Assembly: GCA_014763665.1 (NCBI GenBank)
Contig: JACXUY010000013.1
Coordinates: forward strand, 1 to 36,423
Direction: 5' to 3'
Length of the DNA: 36,423 nt
Origin: Gammaproteobacteria bacterium
GTDB taxonomy: Bacteria > Pseudomonadota > Gammaproteobacteria > Thiomicrospirales > Thiomicrospiraceae
The translations under genes were made by a program, and so were the position numbers. The notes under the pieces are model-generated. The model saw only the letters and a program-made list of their open reading frames with translations, ran no database searches and was not told the DNA's origin. Positions 7,111 to 14,936 of the stretch are shown here, one piece after another (within the stretch, counting starts at the first letter, position 1; every line of letters starts with the position of its first letter).

Positions 7111-9210
7111 ATGACGATTAGCACCAACACACTGGTTACCGATACCCCTTATAACCCCTTCATCAATCGCGAAACCTCGGTATTGGCTTTTAATCGTCGT
7201 GTGCTCTATATGGCACTCAATCCTAACTATCCGTTATTAGAACGCCTACGCTACTTGTGTATTTCTTCCAGCAATTTAGATGAGTTTTTCGAAATTCGCT
7301 ATGCCAGCTTGGTGGAGCTAACCAAAGATCCCGATGCCCGCACTAAACCCGATGGTATGCGCCCTAAGGATGCCATTGAACTGGTTAATGCCAGTGCGCA
7401 TCAACTGGTCGACGCCCAATATCAAGCCCTTCAGCAAGTTATCCTACCGGAGCTGGAGCAAGCAGGTGTTCGCTTCCTGCGTCGTGACCGCTGGACAGAC
7501 AACATTCGTGCGTGGGTAGCCGACTTTTTTGCTGCTGAACTGCAACCTCTGCTCACGCCATTAGGCTTAGACCCTGCGCATCCCTTCCCGCGTCTGCTCA
7601 ATAAATCGCTTAACTTTATTGTCTCGCTTGAAGGCAAAGATGCTTTTGGTCGCATGAGCGAACTGGCGGTGGTACAAGTGCCTCGTGCTTTGCCGCGCAT
7701 CATTCAATTGCCTGAATCCGTCAGTGGCGGCGCACACGACTTTATATTCCTCTCTTCTGCCATTCATGCTAACGTGCACACGCTTTTCCCTGGCGTGTCG
7801 ATTAAGGGGTGTTTTCAGTTCCGCGTCACACGCAACTCCAACTTATTTGTCGATGAAGAAGAAGTCGATGACTTGCTTACTGCTTTGCAGGGTGAGCTTT
7901 CATCACGTAAATACGGCAATGCCGTGCGCTTAGAAGTTGCCGATAACTGCCCTGACGAAATCGCTCACTATTTGTTGCAACGTTTCCGCTTGCCCGAAAA
8001 TGCCCTATTCAAGGTCAACGGTCCAGTCAACCTGCACCGATTGTCTGCTGTACCCGATATGGTGGCGCGTGCTGATTTACTCTTCCCACCTTACACACCA
8101 TCGACGCCTAGCCTGCTAGAAGATACACAACTGGACGGTCAGAAAGGTCACTTTTTCGACATTTTGAAAACACAAGACATTCTGCTACACCATCCCTTTG
8201 AATCTTTTGCTCCCGTAATTCACTTTATTCGCCAAGCTGCGGCCGACGAGCAGGTACTGGCTATTCGTATGACGCTCTACCGTACTGGCACCAACTCGGC
8301 CATTGTTGAGGCACTCGAACAGGCAGCCAAACGTGGCAAAGAAGTGACGGCTGTCATTGAATTGCGCGCCCGATTCGATGAAGACAACAACATTCAACAA
8401 GCGACCCGCTTACAAGAAGCGGGTGCTCATGTCGTTTATGGTGTTGTCGGTTATAAAACCCACGCTAAAATGATTTCTGTGCTGCGCAAAGAAGCAACGG
8501 GACTACATTACTACACCCATTTAGGTACAGGCAACTATCATGCTGGCACAGCGCGTGTCTATACCGACTTTGGTCTGCTGACTTCAGCACTGGATATTGG
8601 TCGTGACGTCAATCGCATTTTCCAACAATTAACCAGTTTTGCCAGTGAAACCGAGCTTGAAGCCTTGTGGCAAGCACCACACTCACTATACAACAACCTT
8701 AAAGCAGCCATTGCACGTGAAGCGGCCAACGCACAAGCAGGTAAACCTGCTAGGATCATTGCCAAAATGAACGGCTTGCAACAGCGTGAAATCATCGAAG
8801 GACTCTACGCCGCTAGCCAAGCTGGCGTACAAATCGACTTAATTGTGCGAGGCATGTGTAGTTTGCGTCCTGGTGTACCGGGGCTATCCGACAATATTCG
8901 CGTGACTTCGGTACTGGGTCGCTTTTTAGAGCATCATCGCATTTTTTACTTCCAAAACGATGACCAACCTCAGTTATGGCTGGCCAGTGCCGACTGGATG
9001 AGTCGTAACCTGCTTTCTCGCGTTGAAACCTGTTTCCCCATACGCGACCCAGCGCTCTTTGCACGTATTTATGAGGAAGGCCTGAATAATTACCTTAAAG
9101 ACACGACAGCCTGGCAACTGGATGCCAATGGCGACTACCATCAGCGTAATAGTGATGGCGAGTCCTTCAGTGCGCAACAGGTGTTGGTAGAAAAATATCA
9201 CAAGGGTTAA
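7111..9210 (+). CDS. ppk1: Polyphosphate kinase 1
   Basis: 699 residues, the normal length for PPK1. The enzyme reversibly moves the gamma phosphate of ATP onto polyphosphate chains at the membrane periphery. The N-terminal domain begins FINRETSVLAFNRRVL. The phospholipase-D-like core carries the autophosphorylated histidine in GYKTHAKM (His451) and the second in LEHHRIFYF (His608). Their spacing of 157 is the same as His435/His592 of the E. coli enzyme. THLGTGNYH is also intact. Start ATG follows a GGGA site. ppx follows after 32 nt in the same operon, and a Pho box lies upstream. Confidence 0.97.
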   Translation: MTISTNTLVTDTPYNPFINRETSVLAFNRRVLYMALNPNYPLLERLRYLCISSSNLDEFFEIRYASLVELTKDPDARTKPDGMRPKDAIELVNASAHQLVDAQYQALQQVILPELEQAGVRFLRRDRWTDNIRAWVADFFAAELQPLLTPLGLDPAHPFPRLLNKSLNFIVSLEGKDAFGRMSELAVVQVPRALPRIIQLPESVSGGAHDFIFLSSAIHANVHTLFPGVSIKGCFQFRVTRNSNLFVDEEEVDDLLTALQGELSSRKYGNAVRLEVADNCPDEIAHYLLQRFRLPENALFKVNGPVNLHRLSAVPDMVARADLLFPPYTPSTPSLLEDTQLDGQKGHFFDILKTQDILLHHPFESFAPVIHFIRQAAADEQVLAIRMTLYRTGTNSAIVEALEQAAKRGKEVTAVIELRARFDEDNNIQQATRLQEAGAHVVYGVVGYKTHAKMISVLRKEATGLHYYTHLGTGNYHAGTARVYTDFGLLTSALDIGRDVNRIFQQLTSFASETELEALWQAPHSLYNNLKAAIAREAANAQAGKPARIIAKMNGLQQREIIEGLYAASQAGVQIDLIVRGMCSLRPGVPGLSDNIRVTSVLGRFLEHHRIFYFQNDDQPQLWLASADWMSRNLLSRVETCFPIRDPALFARIYEEGLNNYLKDTTAWQLDANGDYHQRNSDGESFSAQQVLVEKYHKG

Positions 9211-9242
9211 CGAATCGCGCATAAAATAGACTCAAGATCGTT

Positions 9243-10769
9243 ATGACCATCCAAATGAATACACCCAACACCTTCGCTGCTATCGACCTAGGATCTAACA
9301 GCTTTCACATGATCGTCGCTCGCGAAGTGGGTGGTCAACTACAGCTATTAGACCGTCACAAAGAAACGGTGCGTCTGCGTATGGGATTAGGTGCTGACGC
9401 TCAACTCGACCAAGCAGCGCAAGAACGCGCCTTAGCTTGCCTCACCCGCTTCGGTCAACGTTTGAGAGGCATTCCCAGTGAACATATTCGTGTTGTCGGC
9501 ACCAATACGCTCCGCCTTGCCAGCAATACAGGCGACTTTCTCGCACTGGCAGAGACGGCTCTGGGCGCGCAAATCGACATTATTCCCGGTCATGAAGAAG
9601 CGCGCCTTATTTATTTAGGCGTGTCTCATTTTTTAGCTAATGACGATCAGCAACGTCTGGTGATGGATATTGGAGGTGGCAGTACTGAATTTATTATTGG
9701 TACCCACTTCGATCCACGCTCGATGACCAGCACCGAAATGGGCTGTGTTTCCATCAGTCAACAATTCAACTTGATTGATCGCATCAGTGCCAGCGATTTT
9801 CGTGACGCGCTCAATGCTTGCCAGTTAGTATTACGCCCGCATGTTCCTAAACTACGACGTTTGGGTTGGGATAAAGCCATTGGTGCCAGTGGCAGCATTA
9901 AAGCCATTCACGAAACGCTCATCGCTAACGGCTGGTCTAGTGATGGCATTACACTCGCTGGCATGGAAAAACTTCGCGATGCATTGCTTGCTGGTGGTTC
10001 GCTGGACAAAGTGAAAATCGAAGGACTTTCCGATAATCGTAAACCCGTCATCGGTGGTGGCTTAGCCGTGCTCATGGCCGCATTCCAACTACTCGACATT
10101 GAACAAATGCAGGTATCCCCAGGCGCACTGCGTGAAGGGTTAATTCTAGACATGCTCGGGCGAGTGCATCACACACAAGATGTACGCGAAACCAGTATTC
10201 GCGCCCTACTCACCTCCAGTCGTATCGACCAAGCGCAAGCAGAAAGGGTTGCTCACTGTGCGAGTAGCTTTTTTGAACAAGTTAAAACAGACTGGCAGCT
10301 GCATCATGCTATTTTACCACTCAAGTCGCTGTTGGTTTGGGCGGCGCTCACGCATGAGGTCGGTCATTTTATTTCCAATCGTAAATACCGTCATCATAGT
10401 GCCTACATTTTGGAAAATGCGGACTTAGCAGGCTTCAATCAGGAAGAACAACGATTATTGGCCTGGCTGGTATTGCATCATCGCTCCAAGATGAGCGCTA
10501 AAGACTTACTCATGCTACCCGAAGACTGCTTGGTTACTTTTCCTAAAGTACTGGTGCTGTTACGCCTAGCCACACGCTTGCATCGCGGACGAGAAGATCA
10601 GACCATTCAGGTCAAACTCAGACTGATTAAAGAAAACCAGCTAGCGCTCTGCTTTCCAACAGGCTGGCTAGGGCAAAACCCACTAACACAGCTCGATTTA
10701 GAAATTGAAGCCAAACGACTAGAAGACGCTGGCTTCGCCTTAACACTGGTGGAGGAGCAGGATGCTTAG
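9243..10769 (+). CDS. ppx: Exopolyphosphatase / GppA family phosphatase
   Basis: 508 residues of the ASKHA-fold Ppx/GppA family. N-terminal phosphate loop is IDLGSNSFHMIV (Asp15), then GHEEARLIYLGV and the second nucleotide-type motif DIGGGSTEFI. The C-terminal third is the HD-like helical domain (THEVGHFISNRKYRHHSAY). It releases phosphate from polyphosphate ends and may also hydrolyse pppGpp. Position right after ppk1 favours Ppx over GppA. An alternative in-frame ATG lies 12 nt downstream (9255). The stop overlaps that of the convergent HDOD gene by 4 nt. Confidence 0.93.
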   Translation: MTIQMNTPNTFAAIDLGSNSFHMIVAREVGGQLQLLDRHKETVRLRMGLGADAQLDQAAQERALACLTRFGQRLRGIPSEHIRVVGTNTLRLASNTGDFLALAETALGAQIDIIPGHEEARLIYLGVSHFLANDDQQRLVMDIGGGSTEFIIGTHFDPRSMTSTEMGCVSISQQFNLIDRISASDFRDALNACQLVLRPHVPKLRRLGWDKAIGASGSIKAIHETLIANGWSSDGITLAGMEKLRDALLAGGSLDKVKIEGLSDNRKPVIGGGLAVLMAAFQLLDIEQMQVSPGALREGLILDMLGRVHHTQDVRETSIRALLTSSRIDQAQAERVAHCASSFFEQVKTDWQLHHAILPLKSLLVWAALTHEVGHFISNRKYRHHSAYILENADLAGFNQEEQRLLAWLVLHHRSKMSAKDLLMLPEDCLVTFPKVLVLLRLATRLHRGREDQTIQVKLRLIKENQLALCFPTGWLGQNPLTQLDLEIEAKRLEDAGFALTLVEEQDA

Positions 10770-11671
10770 CCAGACACATCATCAGCCAAGCTTAACCAAC
10801 CTTCTTGCTCGACCATTAGCGCCACACGACTGGCTAAATGCATAAAGTCTCGCTCTGTTAGACCCAAACTGCCTAAACGTAATTGTGTTAGTTCCAACGA
10901 CATACCCGTCGGACTCGACGGACAGACGCCATGACCATAACCCAAATAGTAGCCGACGCTTTCAGCAATCAGTAAGGCATCTGCCCAGGGTTGTTGTGCC
11001 TTAGGTAAGCGTGCTGGAAAATAATGCCCAGCAACTCCCATTACCCAACTTTCTGGGAAACGCCAAGAACGTAACAGAATCGCACTGGCAATGGCATGAT
11101 CTACGCCCAATACTTGCTGCTCCATTTTAACCAGAGCCAAAGGATTAGACTGCATTTTTTGGACAATGGCGGCATAGTCATCGGCGCAGCAAGCGTCCAG
11201 TAAGAAAACCCCTAAATCACTCGCGACTCCCAAGGTGAACGCCGAAGATGGATCAAGGTTTTCGTGATTCAAACGCGCCATACCAACCACTTCTCGACAG
11301 GCGACAGCTGACACAAAGGCAGAGCGCCAAAAATCACGCAATGAAAAACTTTTGGGTGTGTCCATTAAACTCATAAAAGCGGCTGCAATCGCCACCATGC
11401 GGGTAGCCGAAAAACCAAGACGTGACACCGCATCGGTTAGTGTCTGTGCTGGCTCATGCATGATATAACGTGCCGAATTGACCGTTTTCATAATGCGTGC
11501 AACCACACTCACATCTGCTTGAAGTACCGCAACAACGGCCTCAAGGGTCACAGCTTCCGATGCTAACACCGCATCCAATTCAGTCAATACGGAGGGAAAA
11601 CTCGGCAAGCTTTTGTGTCTTTCCAACCATTTATGTAAGTACTTTGCCGTACATTTGGGCACTGCATTCAT
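10766..11671 (-). CDS. HDOD domain signalling protein
   Basis: 301 residues made almost entirely of an HDOD domain: LPSFPSVLTELDAVLASEAV, then DVSVVARIMKTVNSARY and DAVSRLGFSATRMVAIAAAF, with a second helical half including GVDHAIASAILLRSWRFPES. HDOD proteins are non-catalytic HD relatives that act as adaptors in motility, c-di-GMP and stress signalling; no output domain is fused here. I use the ATG at 11669-11671 with GGGG 8 nt upstream rather than the TTG two codons earlier. A decayed paralogue ends 2 nt upstream on the same strand, so the pair was once an operon. Confidence 0.85.
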   Translation of the reverse strand: MNAVPKCTAKYLHKWLERHKSLPSFPSVLTELDAVLASEAVTLEAVVAVLQADVSVVARIMKTVNSARYIMHEPAQTLTDAVSRLGFSATRMVAIAAAFMSLMDTPKSFSLRDFWRSAFVSAVACREVVGMARLNHENLDPSSAFTLGVASDLGVFLLDACCADDYAAIVQKMQSNPLALVKMEQQVLGVDHAIASAILLRSWRFPESWVMGVAGHYFPARLPKAQQPWADALLIAESVGYYLGYGHGVCPSSPTGMSLELTQLRLGSLGLTERDFMHLASRVALMVEQEGWLSLADDVSG

Positions 11672-11673
11672 CG

Positions 11674-12030
11674 TCAAACCCCATTTGCTAGCTCTATACA
11701 GCCTTCATCTTGTAATTGAGTCGAAACCAACAATCCCAGCTCATGCCAAATCGTATCGGGTAAGTTCAACCCTTCACGACGCTGGGCTAACACTGATTGC
11801 ATGCTTGATGAACAGTGCGTATGAACACCATTGCCATAACCCAGAGAGGCCGCCATCGCCTCACCCAACAACACCACATCAGCCCAAGGCTAAACCGCTG
11901 GTTGCAAACGAGCGGCATAATAATGACCCACCACCGCCATCGACATTTGATCACTCAAACGCCCATGATGTAATAAAGCAGCACTCATCGGCGCATGGAT
12001 TGTACCCATGAGTTGTTGCTCGGACACAGG
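11674..12030 (-). pseudogene. Truncated HDOD paralogue with internal amber stop
   Basis: Reading from about 12030 down to the stop at 11674-11676 gives about 118 codons that align with the C-terminal third of the neighbouring HDOD protein. SEQQLMGTIHAPMSAALL corresponds to MEQQVLGVDHAIASAILL, VVGHYYAARL to VAGHYFPARL, and PWADVVLLGEAMAASLGYGN to PWADALLIAESVGYYLGYGH. A TAG at 11890-11892 falls just before the conserved PWAD, and the first two thirds of the gene are missing. The intact downstream half alone (11674-11877) has an in-frame ATG but could only make a domain fragment. Confidence 0.85.
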
Positions 12031-12040
12031 TTATTGTTAT

Positions 12041-12046
12041 TATAAT
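12041..12046 (+). promoter_or_regulatory. -10 box upstream of the M48 protease gene
   Basis: A perfect TATAAT lies in an AT-rich stretch between the decayed HDOD gene and the protease gene. The best -35 candidate (TTGCTC, 12016-12021) is 19 nt away, so the promoter is plausible but not ideal. The sequence around it is nearly symmetric and also shows TATAAT on the minus strand (12039-12044). Confidence 0.4.
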
Positions 12047-12078
12047 ACAAGATCGCTTTATGAATGGGACTTTTGCAC

Positions 12079-12873
12079 ATGAACCTAAAACGCCTGACCG
12101 CTGCCTTGGTACTTTCGTTGCTCACACTGCAAGGTTGCTCTACCAGCCCGTTGGGACGTTCTCAATTGTTGATGCAAAATGAAGCCAGCTTAGCTGCTTC
12201 GGCGCAACAAGAATATCAAAAAATGAAAAACGAAGTCCCTATCAGCAAGGACAAGGCGCTGACTGCTTATGTCAAGTGTGTAGTCGCCCCTTTAACTAAA
12301 GAGGTGGTGGGTGACAACTGGGAAGTGACGCTGTTTGAATCGGATCAAGTGAACGCCTTTGCCTTACCCGGTGGCAAAATTGGTGTTTACACAGGCATTT
12401 TAAAATTTGCCAACAATCAAGACCGACTGGCTGCAGTCGTCGCTCATGAAATTGCACACGTCCTCTCTCATCATGCTAATGAACGGGTTAGCGCCGCAAC
12501 ACTCGCTAATATTGGCATGGTAGCGCTGGCCATTGCCGGCAGTCGCAATCAAAATACACAATTGGCAGTGGCGGCATTAGGGCTTGGTGTGCAATATGGC
12601 GTGATTATGCCCTACTCGCGCGCTCACGAAACGGAAGCCGACTTACTTGGTTTAGATATCATGGCCAAAGCGGGATTCGACCCGCGTGAAGCCGCGAAAC
12701 TGTGGGAAGCGATGAAAGGCGATCGCAAACAAAGTATTCCCGAATGGATGTCTACCCACCCAAGCGACGATACCCGCATTACCAGCTTGCGCGAGCGAGA
12801 AGATGAAGCCCTGTATCAGATGAAAGCCGCCCATGCCGCTGGCAAAAAACCGCGCTGCGTCATGCCGAAATAG
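12079..12873 (+). CDS. M48 family zinc metalloprotease, lipoprotein
   Basis: 264 residues. The signal peptide has a lipobox (SLLTLQGC, Cys20), so it is membrane-anchored in the periplasm. The M48 catalytic domain has VVAHEIAHVLSHHANERVSA (zinc ligands His123 and His127, catalytic Glu124) and the third ligand in RAHETEADLLGLDIM. STHPSDDTRI is the conserved substrate-side motif. It resembles LoiP/BepA-type outer-membrane quality-control proteases, without the TPR part of BepA. I prefer the ATG at 12079 (GGGA 9 nt upstream) to the in-frame ATG at 12064, which lacks a ribosome site and would only add MGLLH. Confidence 0.88.
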   Translation: MNLKRLTAALVLSLLTLQGCSTSPLGRSQLLMQNEASLAASAQQEYQKMKNEVPISKDKALTAYVKCVVAPLTKEVVGDNWEVTLFESDQVNAFALPGGKIGVYTGILKFANNQDRLAAVVAHEIAHVLSHHANERVSAATLANIGMVALAIAGSRNQNTQLAVAALGLGVQYGVIMPYSRAHETEADLLGLDIMAKAGFDPREAAKLWEAMKGDRKQSIPEWMSTHPSDDTRITSLREREDEALYQMKAAHAAGKKPRCVMPK

Positions 12874-12874
12874 G

Positions 12875-12930
12875 GAAAGTCTGAATAATGCGTTTCGCTT
12901 CTCATTCAAACTTTCTATGTTCGTTTTTTT
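12875..12930 (+). terminator. Terminator-like hairpin after the M48 gene
   Basis: The stem GAAAGT-c-TGAAT (12875-12886) pairs with ATTCA-a-ACTTTC (12904-12915) with one mismatch and a 17-nt loop, followed after 8 nt by a run of seven T. The long loop lowers confidence. Confidence 0.45.
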
Positions 12931-13000
12931 GAGTGGTTAGAAGGGCATAAATCAATCTGTTACAGGTTGTTTTGGCGAAACCCTTCCCCCACACCCCCGT
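12931..13000. repeat. Dispersed intergenic repeat, copy A
   Basis: GGTTAGAAGGGCATAAATCA continuing into a pyrimidine-rich CCCTTCCCCC stretch resembles sequences at 21151-21220 and 33570-33626. Only this half of the repeat, without the preceding hairpin, is present here. No coding frame is seen. Confidence 0.45.
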
Positions 13001-13052
13001 CCCCTTTGTCTTTTTCAGATGTTCCATAAGTCAATGCAGTTATCTTTGTCTG

Positions 13053-13061
13053 TGATACAAT
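13053..13061 (+). promoter_or_regulatory. Extended -10 directly before rlmJ
   Basis: TGATACAAT is an extended -10 (TGn-TACAAT) ending 6 nt before the rlmJ ATG. Transcription would start at about the A of the ATG, predicting a leaderless mRNA, which fits the absence of a Shine-Dalgarno sequence. Confidence 0.4.
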
Positions 13062-13067
13062 TTCACC

Positions 13068-13877
13068 ATGAATTACCTACACCATTATCATGCTGGCAAT
13101 TTTGCCGACGTCTTCAAACATCTGGTTCTACTAGAACTGGCTGCTTTTCTGCAACGTAAAGACACGCCTTTAGCCCTGTACGACACTCATGCCGGAGCAG
13201 GCATTTATGACTTGGCGGCTACCCCATCACAAAAAACGGGCGAATGGAAAGGCGGCATTGGCAAGCTCTGGGAGAGTAAAGACCCCGATTGGGCGGCATT
13301 GATCTCAATTGTCCAAAGTATCAATGAAGGCAGTGAATTGCGCTTGTACCCTGGTTCACCCTTTATTTTGGCAGAGCAACTTCGCCTAATTGACGACCTA
13401 ACGCTGTGCGAGGTTTCGGATGGTCCGATGAAGCATTTAAGGCAAAACTTTGCTAACGAACGACGCATTCATGTGCATCAACGCGACGGCTACGAAGCCT
13501 TACTGGCCTTATTGCCACCCAAAACAGCCAAGCGCGCACTCATTCACATCGACCCACCGTTTGAGCAAGACGATTTTGCCAAGCTTTACGATGTCATTCC
13601 TAAGGCCTTGCACCGCTTTCGTCAAGGTGTGTTTGCCATTTGGTATCCGGTGAAAACGCGTGCTGGCGCCTTACCCTTTGTTAATAAAATGAGAAGACTG
13701 GTTGGTGATGACGAGAAGCTACTGAATTTGAGTATCATGACGGGCCCTGAAAACACCCTCGCCATGAATGGCAGCGGTATGCTGATTATCAACCCACCTT
13801 ATGGCTTTGCCGAACAGATCAAACCCAAGATTGACAAGCTCGAAAAAGTCTTGATGCAAAATAGCTTACCAAGCTGA
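13068..13877 (+). CDS. rlmJ: 23S rRNA (adenine(2030)-N6)-methyltransferase
   Basis: 269 residues, close to the E. coli RlmJ length. N-terminal MNYLHHYHAGNFADVFKHLV is the family signature, YDTHAGAGIYDL is the S-adenosylmethionine loop and IHIDPPFEQDDF (Asp162-Pro-Pro-Phe165) is the catalytic motif IV of N6-adenine methylases. It modifies A2030 of 23S rRNA. It is a single-gene unit between a candidate leaderless promoter and a strong terminator shared with the convergent flagellin gene. Confidence 0.95.
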   Translation: MNYLHHYHAGNFADVFKHLVLLELAAFLQRKDTPLALYDTHAGAGIYDLAATPSQKTGEWKGGIGKLWESKDPDWAALISIVQSINEGSELRLYPGSPFILAEQLRLIDDLTLCEVSDGPMKHLRQNFANERRIHVHQRDGYEALLALLPPKTAKRALIHIDPPFEQDDFAKLYDVIPKALHRFRQGVFAIWYPVKTRAGALPFVNKMRRLVGDDEKLLNLSIMTGPENTLAMNGSGMLIINPPYGFAEQIKPKIDKLEKVLMQNSLPS

Positions 13878-13882
13878 ACACC

Positions 13883-13920
13883 TAGCCTCGTTAGCCATAC
13901 TAACGAGGCTATTTGATCTT
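13883..13920. terminator. Strong bidirectional rho-independent terminator
   Basis: A perfect 12-bp stem TAGCCTCGTTAG (13883-13894) pairs with CTAACGAGGCTA (13900-13911) around a 5-nt loop, followed by T-rich sequence. It sits between the convergent ends of rlmJ and the flagellin gene and can serve both. Confidence 0.85.
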
Positions 13921-13922
13921 GT

Positions 13923-14783
13923 TTACTTCATACCCAGTAACGACATAACCTGTTGACTATTCTGTTTAGACTGCGCCATCAAAGCGATGCCCGCTTGCTG
14001 TAGCGTTTGCTCTTTTGATAGGTTCACCAACGAACGCGCATAATCGGTATCTTGAATTTGACTACGCGCCGCCAAAGTATTGACGTTAGCGCTGGCCATA
14101 TTTTCAATGCTCGCACCTAAACGATTTTCCGTTGCGCCCCATTGTGCGCGTACCGATCCTATCTCTCCCAAAGCGGCATCAATACGTTCCACAGCTAGAC
14201 TGGCATCGGCAGGACTACCAATGCCGACACCAGTGTAGGCCGTACTACCAAATACGCCACCGGTTGCTTCGGGACTAAAATTAGCCAATGCAATGGATAC
14301 ACTACCATCAGCAGTTGCAATATTAACGGGAGATGGCGCACCATTTTGCACACTGCCGGTTGCACTCAGGTTCGTCAGCAAGGGCTGACCATTGAATTTC
14401 GTCGTTTCAGCAATGCGACTCATCTCACTGGTCAGTTGTGAGAACTCGGCATTCATGGCGGTGCGATCAGCATCGCTATAGGTACCATTCATCGACTGCA
14501 AAGCCAATTCACGTTGACGCTGGAGCAAATCCGACATGGAACTCGACGCGGCATCAGCTGTTTGAATTAACGACACACCCATGTTACTGTTTTGCATGCC
14601 CTGAATGTAAGCATTCGACTGGGTCGTCATCGCCGTTGCCACCGCTAAGCCAGCAGCGTTATCCGAAGCGCGATTAATCGACAAGCCCGAAGCCATCTGT
14701 GCGGCAAGATTATTGACGCGTTCACTGCTTTTCGACAGTAAATTGGCCAACATATTGGTATTAAAATTGTTATTTACTTGCAT
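13923..14783 (-). CDS. Flagellin, short form
   Basis: 286 residues with both conserved helical ends of flagellin and almost no central variable domain. The N-terminal D0/D1 part has QMASGLSINRASDNAAGLAV, MGVSLIQTADAASSSMSDLL and QRQRELALQSMNGTYSDADR. The C-terminal D1/D0 part has GSVRAQWGATENRL, RSQIQDTDYARSLVNLSKEQ and LQQAGIALMAQSKQ. It is a secreted structural subunit of the flagellar filament. No hook, motor, chaperone or cap gene is adjacent, so it is a solitary copy, perhaps a minor or alternative flagellin. A FliA-type -10 lies upstream and a strong terminator downstream. Confidence 0.93.
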   Translation of the reverse strand: MQVNNNFNTNMLANLLSKSSERVNNLAAQMASGLSINRASDNAAGLAVATAMTTQSNAYIQGMQNSNMGVSLIQTADAASSSMSDLLQRQRELALQSMNGTYSDADRTAMNAEFSQLTSEMSRIAETTKFNGQPLLTNLSATGSVQNGAPSPVNIATADGSVSIALANFSPEATGGVFGSTAYTGVGIGSPADASLAVERIDAALGEIGSVRAQWGATENRLGASIENMASANVNTLAARSQIQDTDYARSLVNLSKEQTLQQAGIALMAQSKQNSQQVMSLLGMK

Positions 14784-14807
14784 GATACCCTACCCCCATC
14801 AGTAACC

Positions 14808-14815
14808 TTGTCGGC
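14808..14815 (-). promoter_or_regulatory. Sigma28 (FliA)-like -10 of the flagellin gene
   Basis: On the minus strand GCCGACAA matches the sigma28 -10 consensus GCCGATAA at 7 of 8 positions, 24 nt before the ATG. The expected TAAA-type -35 is not well matched, so the call rests on the -10 and the target gene. Confidence 0.45.
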
Positions 14816-14936
14816 TATGAATAATCTAAGAACACAAGATCTCCTTGGGTTATTCTCTACCTCTTGCGCTTATAATTCAATAGGCATCTCAATCAGTTAC
14901 GAGTTTTTTCACAATACCCACAGGAAAGTTCGACCC

